From NCBI RefSeq assembly GCF_000165425.1, contig NW_001798989.1, positions 124,001-188,000 of the forward strand: a stretch of 64,000 nt of DNA. Direction: 5' to 3'. Shown piece by piece: positions 35,892-49,460 of this stretch. The first letter of the stretch is position 1. Every line of letters starts with the position of its first letter. This stretch comes from Paramecium tetraurelia (taxonomy: Eukaryota > Ciliophora > Oligohymenophorea > Peniculida > Parameciidae). The position numbers and the translations under genes are program-made. Under the pieces are notes generated by a model, which did not search any database, was not told the DNA's origin, and worked only from the letters and a program-made list of their open reading frames with translations.

Positions 35892-38587
35892 TCATTTATC
35901 ATTTTACTTTTTATTGACTTTAATCATTTATTGCAAATCGTTGATGACTTAGACTTTTTTATCTCTCTGCATACGTTATTAATCTTCTTGACATTTTAAT
36001 CTTTCTAACTACTCCTTTTCACTTTTCATTCTCTCTACATCATGTGTGTATGATTATTTCATCACATTTTCTTTCTATATATTAGCTAATATATACTTCT
36101 GGATATTTATTCACTGATTTTTTACTATCATGTCTATTACTTAAATATCTAGTTTTATAATTATCCTTGATCCTGTCAATTTAATCAACTTCCCTATTTA
36201 ATTGTTAAAGTTGGATTCTAAGTTATCTATTGGTTTCATTTAAATGCTAATTTTCAGATTCAATTTCATAAATTTAATCATGAAATTTAGTAATTTTTAT
36301 TTCGTTCTATTCAATCTTTAATTATTGTCTTTCTATTTATATTCTTTGATCATTAATTTAATTTTTCAATTCTTACTCTTACTTAGTTAATATCCTCAAT
36401 TCGCTTTCTACTTCATTTATTCTTTATTAATAACTGTATAACATATTTTCTTAATTTTTTTATGATTATTCAGCCAAAAGTACTTCTTTCTATCTATTAT
36501 TTTCAGTTTCCTCAAATTGCTTTTAAACTCTTTAGATAGTAATATCCTTCTCATCCTATAATTATGCTAATCTGACCTTAATTTATTAATTGGTTTATTT
36601 TTCAAAAGATAACTCTAATTCTAATTATTTTAAGTTGTTCTTTAATTATTCATTTTCGACTTGGATATTTAGTAACTGTTCTTAGGTTTTTATCAAAAAT
36701 TATCTTTCTGCTTACAATTCTTAGTTAACATCTAAAATTAATCAAAATAATTACAAGATTCTGCATTATTTAACTTATTAAGAGAGAAACTTGGATCATA
36801 AAAAGTTTAAGATGTCGAGGATGAATTATCGACTTTTTGTTCTAGTTCTATAATTTTCTTCTTTAAACTGAGTTCTTTTTGTTTGTATTCATTGAGTTCT
36901 TTATCCCTGTTCTCAACTCTCAGATTAGCAATTCGCAATTCTTCTTCTTATCTCTATATCTTTTCTTAGACTTAAAATGTTTACTCTTAATCTCCGATTA
37001 TTTAGTATTTCATCTAATTAAGTTATGATTCTAATGTTTAGATTTTTTAATTTGCAGACTACAAATGCATTTTAGTCTATGCCAATTCTTATTATTTCAA
37101 TTCAACAGTTCCATCTACCTCACTTCTCTTGAAATTGAATTATTAAGCTTATTCCCTATTATTGAGCATTTCCTTGTCTAATTATAATTTCAGCTTTATA
37201 TTTTCCTCTCTAATTCTATCTATTTAATCTTTTAGAGTGTCTACTTCCCTTTAGAGTCTTTGAGATACATCTTGATCAGAGTGTTCGTATTATCTCTTTT
37301 AATAAATGTCATTTTCAATTTATTATAATTTTGATTATATATCTTTATAATCATCCTTCAGCAATTCATTTTCAACTAAGAGTTTTTCATTTTCTTCTTT
37401 CATTATTTCATAATCATTGAGGGGAACAGAATTCTTGTCTAATTATGTTTAAGATTTTCCAAGTTAATCTAATTTACTACCATATTCAGCTTATATTAAT
37501 TTGAGTTCTTTCGTTTAAGATTTTAATTCTTTTTTCAACTATTTAACTTGAGTTTATTTTTGACTTAACAATTATTTAATTTCATTTAATTCATCACTAA
37601 GTGTCAAATTTTATTCATAATACTCACTTAATAATTTTCTAACCTCCTTGCTTCTATAATACAAAACTCGATATTCTCTTAATAGTTTTTCTTTTGAGAC
37701 TGATTCTAACTTTGTTGTAAGCATTAGATTTTCCTCTCTACTTAGTTAGCATATTTCAGTATCCTAACCTTTTCTTTCGCTCTCGATCAAAGTTTGATAT
37801 TTAGATTAAGTTGCTTTTGGATTTACCTTAACATTAATGTCATCTATTGAATCGCTAAATTCTGTAATTGAACTTCCATCATCATAATAAGCAGTAACTA
37901 CTTTTTTGTTCTTATTTTTTTTTTTTGATGAATTGTACGATGATCTCGATGGACTTCATAATAATTTAAATTTTACCTTAGACTGCGATCTGCATTATTT
38001 TTAGATGCTCTTGATTCTGTTATTCTTACATTTGATCTTTAGTTTTCTTTTTATTATTACACAACTTTCTAAAAGTTACTTAATTTATTTTCTATTGACT
38101 TTTTTGTAAATTGTGGAGTTTGTTGTGTTTTTAATGATTTTTATCCTTTTGCGCTCTTTTTTGATGATTTACTTCTGCTCTATTCTAAACTTTTCATTTA
38201 CACCCTTGATTAGGTTTATTTGCCTAAAGTCCTTCTGCTTTAACTATTCACAGATTTGCCTGATTTAGTTGATTTTCTACTCTTTTTATCAGAAGCTGGA
38301 CTTTTCATTCGATCATCCGCAACGCTATTTAATTTTTTCTTCATTTTTCCAATTTTTTTTGCTAGTTATGTTAATTATGTAAGAGTTGAGGTTCTTCCTC
38401 CAAATTCACTTTATTTTACTTCTTCATACAACTATTTTTATTCATTTTCCTTTTCTCTTATCCATTATTATGTTAAATTTTAAGGTGGATTATTTACATT
38501 CTAAATTAATGTTTTAATTTGTTATTAACATTGACTCTCACTCTTCATTTTATGCTTTAAACTCTAACTTGTTCTAGCAAGGGACAT
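35892..38587 (-). CDS. long coiled-coil protein with basic N-terminus
   Basis: From ATG 38587 (MSLARTSQSLKHKMK) the first ~200 residues are Ser/Lys/Arg-rich and probably disordered (KSPASDKKSRKSTKSGKS). After a 23-nt intron ending AAG, almost the whole remainder is heptad coiled coil, for example LESVSKEKLLREYRVLYYRS and EVDTLKDQIDRIREENIKLK. Two more introns (23 and 22 nt) keep the coil in frame to VINDLQQMIKVNKKQNDK and TGA. Total about 870 residues. Such proteins in ciliates are commonly basal-body, cortex or ciliary rootlet components; that is inference from composition only. Confidence 0.8.
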
Positions 38588-39233
38588 TAAATTAATTATA
38601 TTGTTAAAATTTGAATTTTATTAATATAAAGTACTTCTGTAAATATAATCCTTTCCAGAAAAGTCTAATTTATAATAAACCTGATATTTTATCTATACTG
38701 TTCTTCAGATATTGTTATAATTAATTATAAAATAGAGTAAATCAAGATCTTGGATAAGGAATTAATTTTAATAACATATGATTGTTAAGAATCAATGATT
38801 TTATTAAAATAAAATTTAAATTTTGACACATTCAATATAGGAGTAATAAGAATACTTACAATGAATGAGAACTATGAGTTCAAATAGAATTCAAAAAAGT
38901 TCATTGCCTTAATTTTCTTGCATTTTTAATAAAAATAATGAAAAATCTTGATTAGAAGAAAATATTGCCTTATATTTTATTCCTATTTTTCTGCTTGTTG
39001 CTGAATAATATGCAATTTACTACTTTAAAAATAAAGTAATTGAAAATTATTATACTTTTACAATTGAATATAAGTAAGAAATATTAATTATTGATAAAAT
39101 TAAATAAGGAATTATATTATTTGATAGGAATTTCTTAGTGAGCTTCAATGACTCAAATTACTTATAGATTAAAGAAAGAAATTTATTGTATTATTGTACT
39201 TATTCATAATAATCATGATTATATCAATCCTTA
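38588..39233. other. intergenic region with one short hydrophobic + frame
   Basis: Mostly AT-rich. One + strand frame, 38938-39141, reads MKNLDQKKILPYILFLFFCLLL and would make a 67-residue protein with a membrane segment, but such frames arise easily here when only TGA stops. No RNA gene was recognised. Confidence 0.3.
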
Positions 39234-39639
39234 GGCTTCTTCTTGATTCTTAATTAGTTTGAATGTCCACATTTTCTTTTTCTGCAGTTATGAGCTTTAG
39301 GAGGTAATCTAATAATAATTTTTAAATATCATACCTTGCATAGCAAACTCTGCAAATTTTTTTTTCAACATTATACTTTTTGGCTATAGCAGCGATTGTG
39401 GGCTCCATACCACCACCTCTTAATCTCAAAACTAAGTGGAGAGTAGATTCTTTTTAAATATTATAATCTGAAAGAGTTCTTCCGTCTTCAAGTTGCTTTC
39501 CTGCAAAAATCAATCTTTATTGATCAGGTGGAATTCCTTCTTTATCTTAAATCTTAGCCTTGACAGCATCAATGGTGTCTGAAGGCTCCACATCAAGTGT
39601 GATAGTCTTTCCCGTAAGGGTTTTAACAAAAATTTACAT
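39234..39639 (-). CDS. UBA52: ubiquitin-ribosomal protein eL40 fusion
   Basis: The first 76 residues are ubiquitin ([20 protein letters not shown] ... [10 protein letters not shown]), followed directly by the 52-residue eL40 extension [20 protein letters not shown]. The four zinc cysteines of eL40 are present across a 26-nt intron (CRVC ... CRKRKCGH). The fusion is cleaved after Gly76 to give free ubiquitin and a large-subunit ribosomal protein. Length is as expected. Note that several glutamines are TAA/TAG codons, including the second residue. Confidence 0.97.
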
Positions 39640-39748
39640 AATATTTTAAATTTAATTAAAATCTTTAATTAATTTTTTATTTCTAGTCAATGATCTATAA
39701 CAAAAACTATAAATCATGATGATAAACCAAGTTATCAATAGTGCATCC

Positions 39749-40649
39749 TCATTATTTTTGGACTTTCTTAATTTTATTTAAATATACGACCGCATTCTTA
39801 TATTCATCTGAATTTATCAATTCATCAGATTTATCTTAAGATTCTAATAACCCTTCAACGCTATACATATTTTATTTCAATTTAATCCCTTCAATACAAG
39901 TGTAATAATTCTTTTTAGTTTTTGGACACTAGAAAATAATTTATTCAAATTGATTTTCCTGCTAATTCCTCTTTTCATTTTCTAGCTTCTGTATTTTTTC
40001 TAGATACTCAATCTAATGAGAAAATAGCTTGTCTCTATGATTGTTTAAAAAATCAAGAGCTCCTTAAAGACTATAAGGTTGACCTTAAAGATTAATGCTC
40101 TCTAAGCATGTTATATAAGTTTATTTTGTTATTGGACATTCGAAAGTAACATTATTTTCCATCTAAGGATCCTAATATATTTATTGAGTCTATATCATAA
40201 TACTAAAATAAATAATTCTATTACTTTTTGAGAATTTATTAATATTCTTCTTGGCTGTACACCTGTTATAAGATACTATCAGTGATTTCCAATTATTAAA
40301 TATCGTAATCTTTGAAATCTTGAGGACTATTGAAATGTTACAAAATATTAATTTTGTAGATCTTAGAAAAGGATTATTCAAATGCACCATTAATAAAGCA
40401 GAATTTTTTAATCAATTCCTTTAACTTATCTTTTAAGACTACTATAAAATGTTCTGGCTATATCATTAACTTAATCGTGCTTTTTTCTCCAATAATCTCT
40501 CCAGAAAGTTAACAATAAGTCAATCCATCATATTCAAATTAAGCGGATCTCCTGGTGCACAACTTTTAAACCAACTCAGTAAATGATATTTCGTCTAATT
40601 TTTCTGGGTCATTGATCATTTTGATTAATTTAATCTCATCGTCCTACAT
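39749..40649 (-). CDS. unknown protein with two Cys-x2-Cys-like motifs
   Basis: The protein starts MQDDEIKLIKMINDP. The central part is helical (FEQSFSKIYKINILQHF). After a 22-nt intron, the C-terminal half has two related segments: VTFECPITKQTYITCLESI and IIFQCPKTKKNYYTCIEGI. Each has a CPxTKxxYxTC core followed by a hydrophobic Tyr-Ser-(V/L) strand, about 60 residues apart. The cores recall U-box/SP-RING or treble-clef type motifs with few cysteines, so an E3-ligase-like or protein-binding role is possible but unproven. I found no matching family. It is 110 nt upstream of the ubiquitin fusion gene on the same strand. Confidence 0.65.
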
Positions 40650-40951
40650 TTTCTATTAAAATAATATTATTATATAATTTTAATTTTTTATATACTCCTT
40701 AAAATAAATATGAGGTTTTATGATTAATCAATTCTACTCTTAAATGAAAATTATATATATATCATTAATTATTGATTTTCTAATTAATAATTTGAATTGT
40801 TCTTCATATAAATAAACTTTAACAATTTAAGCAACAATATATATTTATTATTCAAATAATTCTTTAAAGGATTGAGATAATAGAGTGGAACTATTTTAAC
40901 ATTTGTTAAATATTTTTTATAATATAAATATTATTATCACTTGAAGAAAAA

Positions 40952-41232
40952 ATGAATACTGTGCAGGTTATTGAATTTTCAAATAGAGTATTTGATAAAT
41001 ACGACAAAGATAAATCAGGATTTATTGAGATAGATGAATTAACTTCCTTATTGAATAACTTCGCCAAAGAAATTAAATCACAAGTATCAATTATTCTTAA
41101 GATAAGCCACCCACTTAAAATGAGATTAATTATATGTTACGTTTCCTAGATAAAAATAATGACCAAAAGATTAGTAGAACTGAGTTTTAGAAATTAGGAT
41201 AATTGATGGTGAAAGTTCTAGGGCAAATGTGA
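40952..41232 (+). CDS. small two-EF-hand protein
   Basis: About 85 residues with two EF-hands: DKYDKDKSGFIEIDELTS and DKNNDQKISRTEFQ, joined across a 23-nt intron ending AAG (GTATCAATT..GATAAG). The loops have the expected acidic and Gly/Ser positions and should bind calcium. The size resembles a single calmodulin lobe or S100-like length, but the pattern is calmodulin-type. The partner is unknown. An alternative read-through of the intron would stop with unrelated residues, which supports the splice. Confidence 0.78.
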
Positions 41233-41412
41233 TTATATTTTTAGATATATAGAATTGTTAAATAATTTTTGTTTCCAAATTTAAATTTCTTTAAAGAGAT
41301 GGTCAAAAAGGCTTAATTTTAAAGCATGAGCGATCTTCAAAAAAATATGATGAAATTAGTCACAATATTTATAATTATTATTATAATGAAATGTGTTTAA
41401 AATTTCAATGAA

Positions 41413-42122
41413 TCAACAGCATCCTCCTTGTTTGGTCTATTTCTTTGGGTCTTATTTAGTTAATGTCACAGTTGTAGGGAAAAATCTAAAAAAGAATGAT
41501 AAACAATAAAGAATTACATTTCTTCATCCTTTTCTTAACTTGCAGCTGCTTTTGCAATGTCTTGGAAAGCTTATTCTATATTTGTGGCATCTTTGGCTGA
41601 GACTTCAAAAAATTGTATATTTCCGTGTGATTTACACCATTATTAACTTTTGGATTCCTAAACTTTTCTTTCTGTTGCTTTATCCAATTTATTTCCTAAG
41701 ACGACAAAAGGAAAATGTTCTGGATCTTTTGGTTGACCTTACATTAGAAATTCATCTCTCCAAGAATCCAAAGAATCAAACGATTTTGGATTTGTAATAT
41801 CGTATACTAATACACAACAATCAGCTCCTCTGTAAAATGCACCACCTAATGATTGGAATCTCTCTTAACCTGCTGTGTCCCAAATCTAACAAAATTTAAA
41901 ATTGTCAACATACTTAAAGGGTAACCATACGATCATCTATCATAACTTCCTTGGCCATAAAATCTGCACCAACTGTAGCTCTATATTATTGAGTGAACCT
42001 TGCATTGACATATTAATTCATCAAAGATGTTTTTCCGACTCTAAAAGTTTAATTAGAATGTAATTTTACCCTGAATCACCTAAGATGATGATTTTAAAAA
42101 GTTGCTTCTTCTTGCTGGCCAT
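41413..42122 (-). CDS. RAB7: Rab7 small GTPase
   Basis: Late-endosome/lysosome (phagosome) trafficking GTPase. Introns of 29, 28 and 32 nt connect [36 protein letters not shown], switch [13 protein letters not shown] and switch [22 protein letters not shown]. The guanine-specificity motif is GNKLD and the SAK motif is [17 protein letters not shown] is a Rab7 signature. The C-terminal hypervariable region ends GGCC, a double-cysteine prenylation site. All catalytic motifs are intact. The gene is convergent with the EF-hand gene (180 nt). Confidence 0.95.
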
Positions 42123-42232
42123 GTGGAATTATTATAATTATTTATTAATATATATTAATAATTCTGATTGTAGTTTTAAATTCTAAATATCGTATTTAAT
42201 AAGAAAAAAAAAATCTTAAATTCAATTAATAT

Positions 42233-43457
42233 TCACTTCTTAACAGCCATAAAAAATATACAATTATACTTTAAGTATTTTTAATCTAATTTTGAATGAT
42301 TATAAGTTGATTCTTGCACCTACTCAAATTATATCTCAAATCCTTTTTATTTTATATAATGTTTTAAATCTTCAAAGCTTAATTCAATGCTTGTTTCAGA
42401 GAACTAGTTAGCAAAATGATATTCTAAAGGCCCAAAGTTTATCCAACATCCTTTAGGCTTTAAAATTTCATAAATCGTATCTATATAATCTAATACATTA
42501 TTAGCTGTATCAATAAAAAAGCAAGTGATAACACTATCCCAAAAATTAAAATATTTGGCTTGATGATAGACAGTAATAAATTCTCCTGCAACAAATGACA
42601 TTTCATCATTCTCAGTTAAAACTTCCGCTGGGGCTACATCAGGCACTTTTACTAATTCAAATTAGTCATTTTCACTAGAATTTATTTTTACACTACCTTA
42701 ATCTATTGCAAAAATTGTTCGCGAAAGGGTATAATTAATACTATTCCTTTTTTTGAGTGAGATTTATGATGAAATGAGAACTCAATAACATAAAATACGA
42801 GAATTCATTCCCTTAAGCTGCGAAACCTCTACTTGCCAATTCAAATACTAGTCTTCCTAATCCAGCTCCAGGTAATAACACTTAATATTTAACATCTTTA
42901 GTTCTTGCATCTGGATAATACGATTATAATTGATCTATAATGAGCTTATATGATTAATCTCTTTCTGCTTAGCCTTGAATGCTCCAATCTTTTCTTATTA
43001 TTCATTTAATTGTACCTCGATAAAATTATTTTAAAGTTATCCTGAGTTTTGCAATATCTCCATGCTAAACATGATGAAAATATGGTAAGTCCGATACATA
43101 AGTAACTTGACTTAAATCCATTTCTGGAAACATATCCACGTAGGCTGCAACTATTAGGAAACAAAAGTGAGCATTTTTCTTAACGCAATAATCCAATTTT
43201 TTAATTCTTTCTTAATAATTCATTATTAGGTTGTTTCTTTGTTCTGGCTTTAATGACTCAAAATGAGTTTTTATTCTTTAAATCTCCACTTTCATATCAT
43301 TGGTATAATTATAAAAGCATGCAATGACATTTTTAAAATGTTAATATTCATGTATATCCTTTTATAGGATTTCATTATTTGAAGGATGATAGCTTGCATA
43401 TTCTTTATCAAAATATAAAGCATCCATTTCCTTTATTTCAATTTCAATTGAATCCAT
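42233..43457 (-). CDS. CARNMT1: carnosine N-methyltransferase-like enzyme (N2227 family)
   Basis: SAM-dependent methyltransferase of the N2227/C9orf41 family, whose animal member methylates carnosine to anserine. Family features seen: the helical N-terminus (HFKNVIACFYNYTNDMKV), the SAM-binding VLLPGAGLGRLVFELA, the signature QGNEFSYFMLLSSHFI, and the catalytic-domain end YIDTIYEILKPKGCWINFGP followed by LEYHF. The end ELSFEDLKHYIKQKGFEI is also typical. A 22-nt intron splits the middle. The physiological substrate in ciliates is not known; carnosine is inferred only from family naming. Its start is 54 nt from the + strand gene at 43512. Confidence 0.88.
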
Positions 43458-43511
43458 AAAAATAATTTTTGTTAAATAATTAAAACAAAATATTTGGCAA
43501 TATAGAATAGA

Positions 43512-44884
43512 ATGAACTTTCTAGGTTTTTTTTCATCATCCACCAAACAATAATCAAAATTATAGAAGATAAAAGTATGTGTAAACTCTGAATTTAGATC
43601 TATAAAGATGAATAATGTTAAAATTATTTCTAAAACTTAAACATTGAAGATAATACTTAATGCTAAAAAATTTTAGATCAGATTGATATTTAAAATCAAC
43701 TTGGAGATGATGTTATAATTATAATATCTTTAGGTGAGGAAAGTGCTTCTTCTTTTTACTTGTCAGAAGGATAAAAAGTGCATTTCACAGAGAATTATAA
43801 ATAAATAGGAGTAAATAGCTAAAATTTTACAAAATGCACCATAAAACTTAGAACTTTACATAATTTATTAAGAAATCAAGCTTTAAAAATTGTAAGAAAC
43901 TCAATCTTATCATCAAAAAATTTGGAATCATATTAATATAAGTAGAAAATAACTAATATTTTTTTAGATTCTAAGGATCATTCATTTAGATAAGGGACTC
44001 TGTTGAAAAAAAGCAAAACAGGATAATTTCGAGAGAGACTCTTCAAATTATAAAAAGACACCTTAATTTATGAAAAGTATGAGAAACATGAAAAAAATAA
44101 AACAAAACAAAGTTGCATCTCCCTTGATTCAATGTAAATTGAAAAACAACCAGATAAAAATTTAACATTTTTAATAAAATGTGATTAAAAGATTTATTAA
44201 ATTAAAGCCTAAAGTCGAACTGATTTTGATGGATGGTAGGTAGAATTCATAACGAATATGTAGGTTATATTCTTTACATAATTAAATTATGAAATGGAAG
44301 GAAGTGAAACTACTATTAGATTACGATAAGAAGATTGAGTAATGTGCCTATTCCAAAGTGGAAAAATTGAAAAGCCTTTCTACCCAATTCAAATCTATAA
44401 AGTTTATTGCTTAGAGCAATTCTTACATTACAAAGTTTAAATCATGAAAATTTTAGATAATTTTTAAGCTATTTGGATGATAAGAGATCAAAAATAGAAA
44501 AGATGCTTTTCTAATTTTTGCAGTTGACTTACGAAAGTGAAACTTTACCATAAGGTTCGAAAAGCTTAAAATAAATGTTTGAGAAGAAAGACTTATTGCT
44601 TCAGGAAATTTAAGAAATGGTTAAAGATGATGAAAACTTTTCAAGATTAGAAAAAATGCAACAAAATCAAATTAAACAAGAAGTAACAACACATTTTGAT
44701 AAACAAATTGTTCCAGATTTTCTTTAGCAAAGTAATTATATATCTTAATTGACTAGTTAATCAGTCTTAAATAATATTAGATTTTTCTATTCATTAGTTT
44801 AAATAGTTCTATGAATTTCCATTGCTTGATTCATCTGGATTTTATTAAGATCCTACTGATATTCAGATTCCGAATTCAGAATGA
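43512..44884 (+). CDS. RA-like and PH domain adaptor protein
   Basis: After MNFLGFFSSSTKQQ and a 23-nt intron, residues ~20-120 form a Ras-associating/ubiquitin-like module (KIKIYKDEQC ... DVIIIISLGEES). Then comes a clear PH domain: HSFRQGTLLKKSKTGQFRER, LFKLQKDTLIYEKY and the final Trp helix DGWQVEFITNMQ. Introns of 37 nt (ending AAG), 34 nt and 34 nt join it to a ~170-residue helical C-terminus ending DPTDIQIPNSE. RA-PH order recalls membrane-recruited adaptors of the MRL/Grb7 type; a phosphoinositide-binding adaptor role is inferred from that. The 37- and 34-nt introns are at the long end for this window. Confidence 0.72.
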
Positions 44885-44943
44885 AAAATAAATGAATACT
44901 TATAATGCAAAAATAAATTAATAAATTCTTTTTAAAATCATTA

Positions 44944-46041
44944 ATGGGTATACCAGAATCAAAATCTACACTTGAAGCCAATTACACTGATTATAATAAA
45001 GTGAACCAAAAAAAGCAATAAAATTAACCCCCATCTGTTGAAGCTGATTGCTGTGATAATTAGAAAAATGATTATATCATTTTGATAGATTGTGGCCATT
45101 TATATCACTTACATTGCTGGCAATAAAAATAAAGAGAATAAAAATAATTTATATGTTTTTGCGAAAGCCAAATGAAAGCAAAACTTCCTTTTTAAGTCAA
45201 GCCTTGTTATTGATTACTATGAATACATATTCTAATATTTTTTAAGTTATCTTTGGGTTGCTTCTTCGATATTGGATTAAATAAATTAAACCAATAGTAA
45301 AATAAGAAAAGTAGGAGAATCCTTACTTCTGAAACTGCAATCTGGACCAAATAAAGAATATATAAATTAAGAAATTTTAAATTATGAAACAGGTCTATTT
45401 GGTTTAGAGTCAAGATCTACATTGAATAGCTAAAAATTATTGACATAGGATTGACTTTATACTGTGAAAAATTTTTTAGTTCTAGAATTGCTTTACAAAA
45501 GATTGCTTTTACGATGAAACAATAAAATTATTATAATATATAAATAATTCATAAAATAGTTCAAAAATTTTTTAATGAAAATTATCTTAAAATGTAGTCC
45601 TTCTTAGAAACAAGAGCTACTTACTAATAACTATTATTAAAGTGAATTCAAATGATATATATTAAAATAGTAAGATTTTATTTCCTGAAAATTAAACTTG
45701 AATTAATAATTTAGAGATTGACAGGGATTCTCATCTTTACCAATTTTAAATTAGTTGCCTTTTATTTAATAGACATATAAAAACTAAATGATCAATACTT
45801 ACTTGAATATTTTCATAATAAGACGCCTAAATATATGATAGAATTAGTAATAAATGAAATTTCAAAAATTATAATGTAGATTTTTCAATACCTTAAATTC
45901 TAATAATCATAAGGAGAAGATGAAGATTCATTCAAAAGAGAATTTCATAATAACCAACATAAAAATGACATAATTATTATAATGAAATTAAATATTTATC
46001 ATTTACTTTCACAAACACTGATCCAATCTTTTCTAGGTTGA
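44944..46041 (+). CDS. RING-like zinc protein with possible N-myristoylation
   Basis: Begins MGIPESKSTL, a plausible N-myristoylation signal. Residues ~30-80 hold a RING-like cluster: DCCDN, then IDCGHLYHLHCW and ICFCES, giving C-C ... C-x-H-x3-H-x2-C ... C-x-C. That is a compact or degenerate RING of the kind found in E3 ligases or trafficking proteins. The following sequence reads well in segments (SSILDQINQTNSKIRKVGE, IHKIVQKFFNENYLKM, NKTPKYMIELVINEIS) but the frame switches near 45180 and 45470 have no fully satisfying intron. The 3' end is also unsure: the used frame stops at 46041, overlapping the opposite-strand MT-A70 gene by 43 nt, and may stop earlier. Confidence 0.5.
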
Positions 46042-46983
46042 TCTCTCTGAGCAAAAATCTCCATTAATTGTGACTTTGGAAGCAAAGTTTCAATTGTTTA
46101 ATAAATATACTCTTTTGATTTTTCAGATTTTTTTCCATTGCTAACAAAATCAAACAAGACATCAGGAGTTCTTTAATGTCTTAATTCTAATTAGGTCTTC
46201 TATTCATCAAATTTCCTAAACATTATCAACACTTATTTAGATTAATTTAAGACTTTAGAAGGACAATTTACTATCAAATCCTTTACTTAAACTTTTTGTT
46301 ATAAAAAATTAAGATTATCTAATACAGCCTCTTCAGTCTGTTCAATTTTCATATGTTTATTCAACTCCTCTAAAGCTTTCTCAAGGCTTAATTGTACTAC
46401 AACTAAATTTTCAATGTAGGTAAATCCTTTACTCTCCATAATTTCAAGAATTTCATTAATAAGTCCTTTATCAGACCAAATAAATAGAATTCCATTAGAA
46501 ATCAGCTTTTTGGAAAGATCTAAGTTTTTCTATTAATATTTTAAGAATATTTACTAAATCTTTTCTAAAAAGATTATCAATAAAAATTCCTTAAACACCT
46601 TTGACATATTGGGAAAGATCTGTTCCTAGAATCTTTTTAAGGACAATAATTCTTAATTTAAACAATTAATGGTTACCTTCTTTGATCTGTTTCATAAGAT
46701 TGGCACTTAATTGATTTTTTCCATTATAACAACACTTCCAAATTATCACACCGTTCTAATTAGCTAACATAATGTACATTTTTTCTTTTTTTGATTTAGT
46801 TTTGTATTTCCTAATTTTTTTGAATGCCTTGTATGAGTCTTAATCATCTACATATTCTGAATCATCTTCTGTAACATCATACCCTTAGTTTAGCTTAAAA
46901 TAATTAATTCTTTTATTCTCAGAACCAGGCTCACTATATCTCAACTTCATTTTTATTGGTTCCCGCTAATTTTTTTTTCCCAT
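45999..46983 (-). CDS. MT-A70 family protein lacking the DPPW motif (MTA9-like candidate)
   Basis: About 320 residues with one 25-nt intron. The C-terminal part is a good MT-A70 end: RTPDVLFDFVSNG, EYIYQTIETLLPKSQLMEIF and DWISVCESK match the family's substrate/SAM region (compare the usual 'ELFGR ... W(I/V)(S/T)xGNE'). The preceding LISNGILFIWSDKG is the expected strand-helix after the active site. Where catalytic members have DPPW, this protein has D136-N-L-F (GIFIDNLF), so it is unlikely to transfer methyl groups itself. In ciliates, an active MT-A70 protein (MTA1/AMT1) works with a DPPW-less partner (MTA9 type) to make 6mA in DNA; this gene could be such a partner. Assignment to that subfamily rather than METTL14-type is inference. 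Confidence 0.78.
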
Positions 46984-47127
46984 GTTTTTTTTTTTTTATC
47001 AAATTAATCAAAAAAATTCACCCATTTTATTAAATTTAGAGGGAAAATAATTAATTTTATTACAGATATAATTAAAATATTGATGATGTTATAATGACTT
47101 TTAAATTGTATTAAGTATTAACGAAAA

Positions 47128-49071
<1,944 letters not shown>

Positions 49072-49460
49072 TGAATTAGAATATTTTATAAATAACTTAA
49101 TAATGTATTTTTCTTAATTATTTTCTCAATGAATCCTTATAATATATTCAAAACCTATCTTACAATTCAACCCACAATCATAAATTTTAATAATAACACA
49201 TCATTTGTTTTGGTTTAAATAATTATCTCATTTAAATTTAAATATTTGATTACTTTGATTTGAAAAGAATACATTCAATGAATCCATTTAATCTTACACT
49301 CTTAAATTATCCAAATATTATAGATTTCAAATGTATCTACTCAGATTCACCCTTAGAAACCATTCTATTTGAGTTTTCCAGAATTAAAATTTCATTTATA
49401 ATTTGAAAAATAGAAGCATTCCTTAAAAATATAAAATAATCATGATTATTAAAATTTTCT
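49072..49460. other. divergent intergenic region, likely two promoters
   Basis: Separates the starts of the ankyrin-kinase gene (-) and the MST-like kinase (+). AT-rich with no coding frame or RNA structure recognised. Confidence 0.4.

Noticed and set aside
41540..41797. 85-codon hydrophobic + frame
   Set aside because: Antisense shadow of Rab7.
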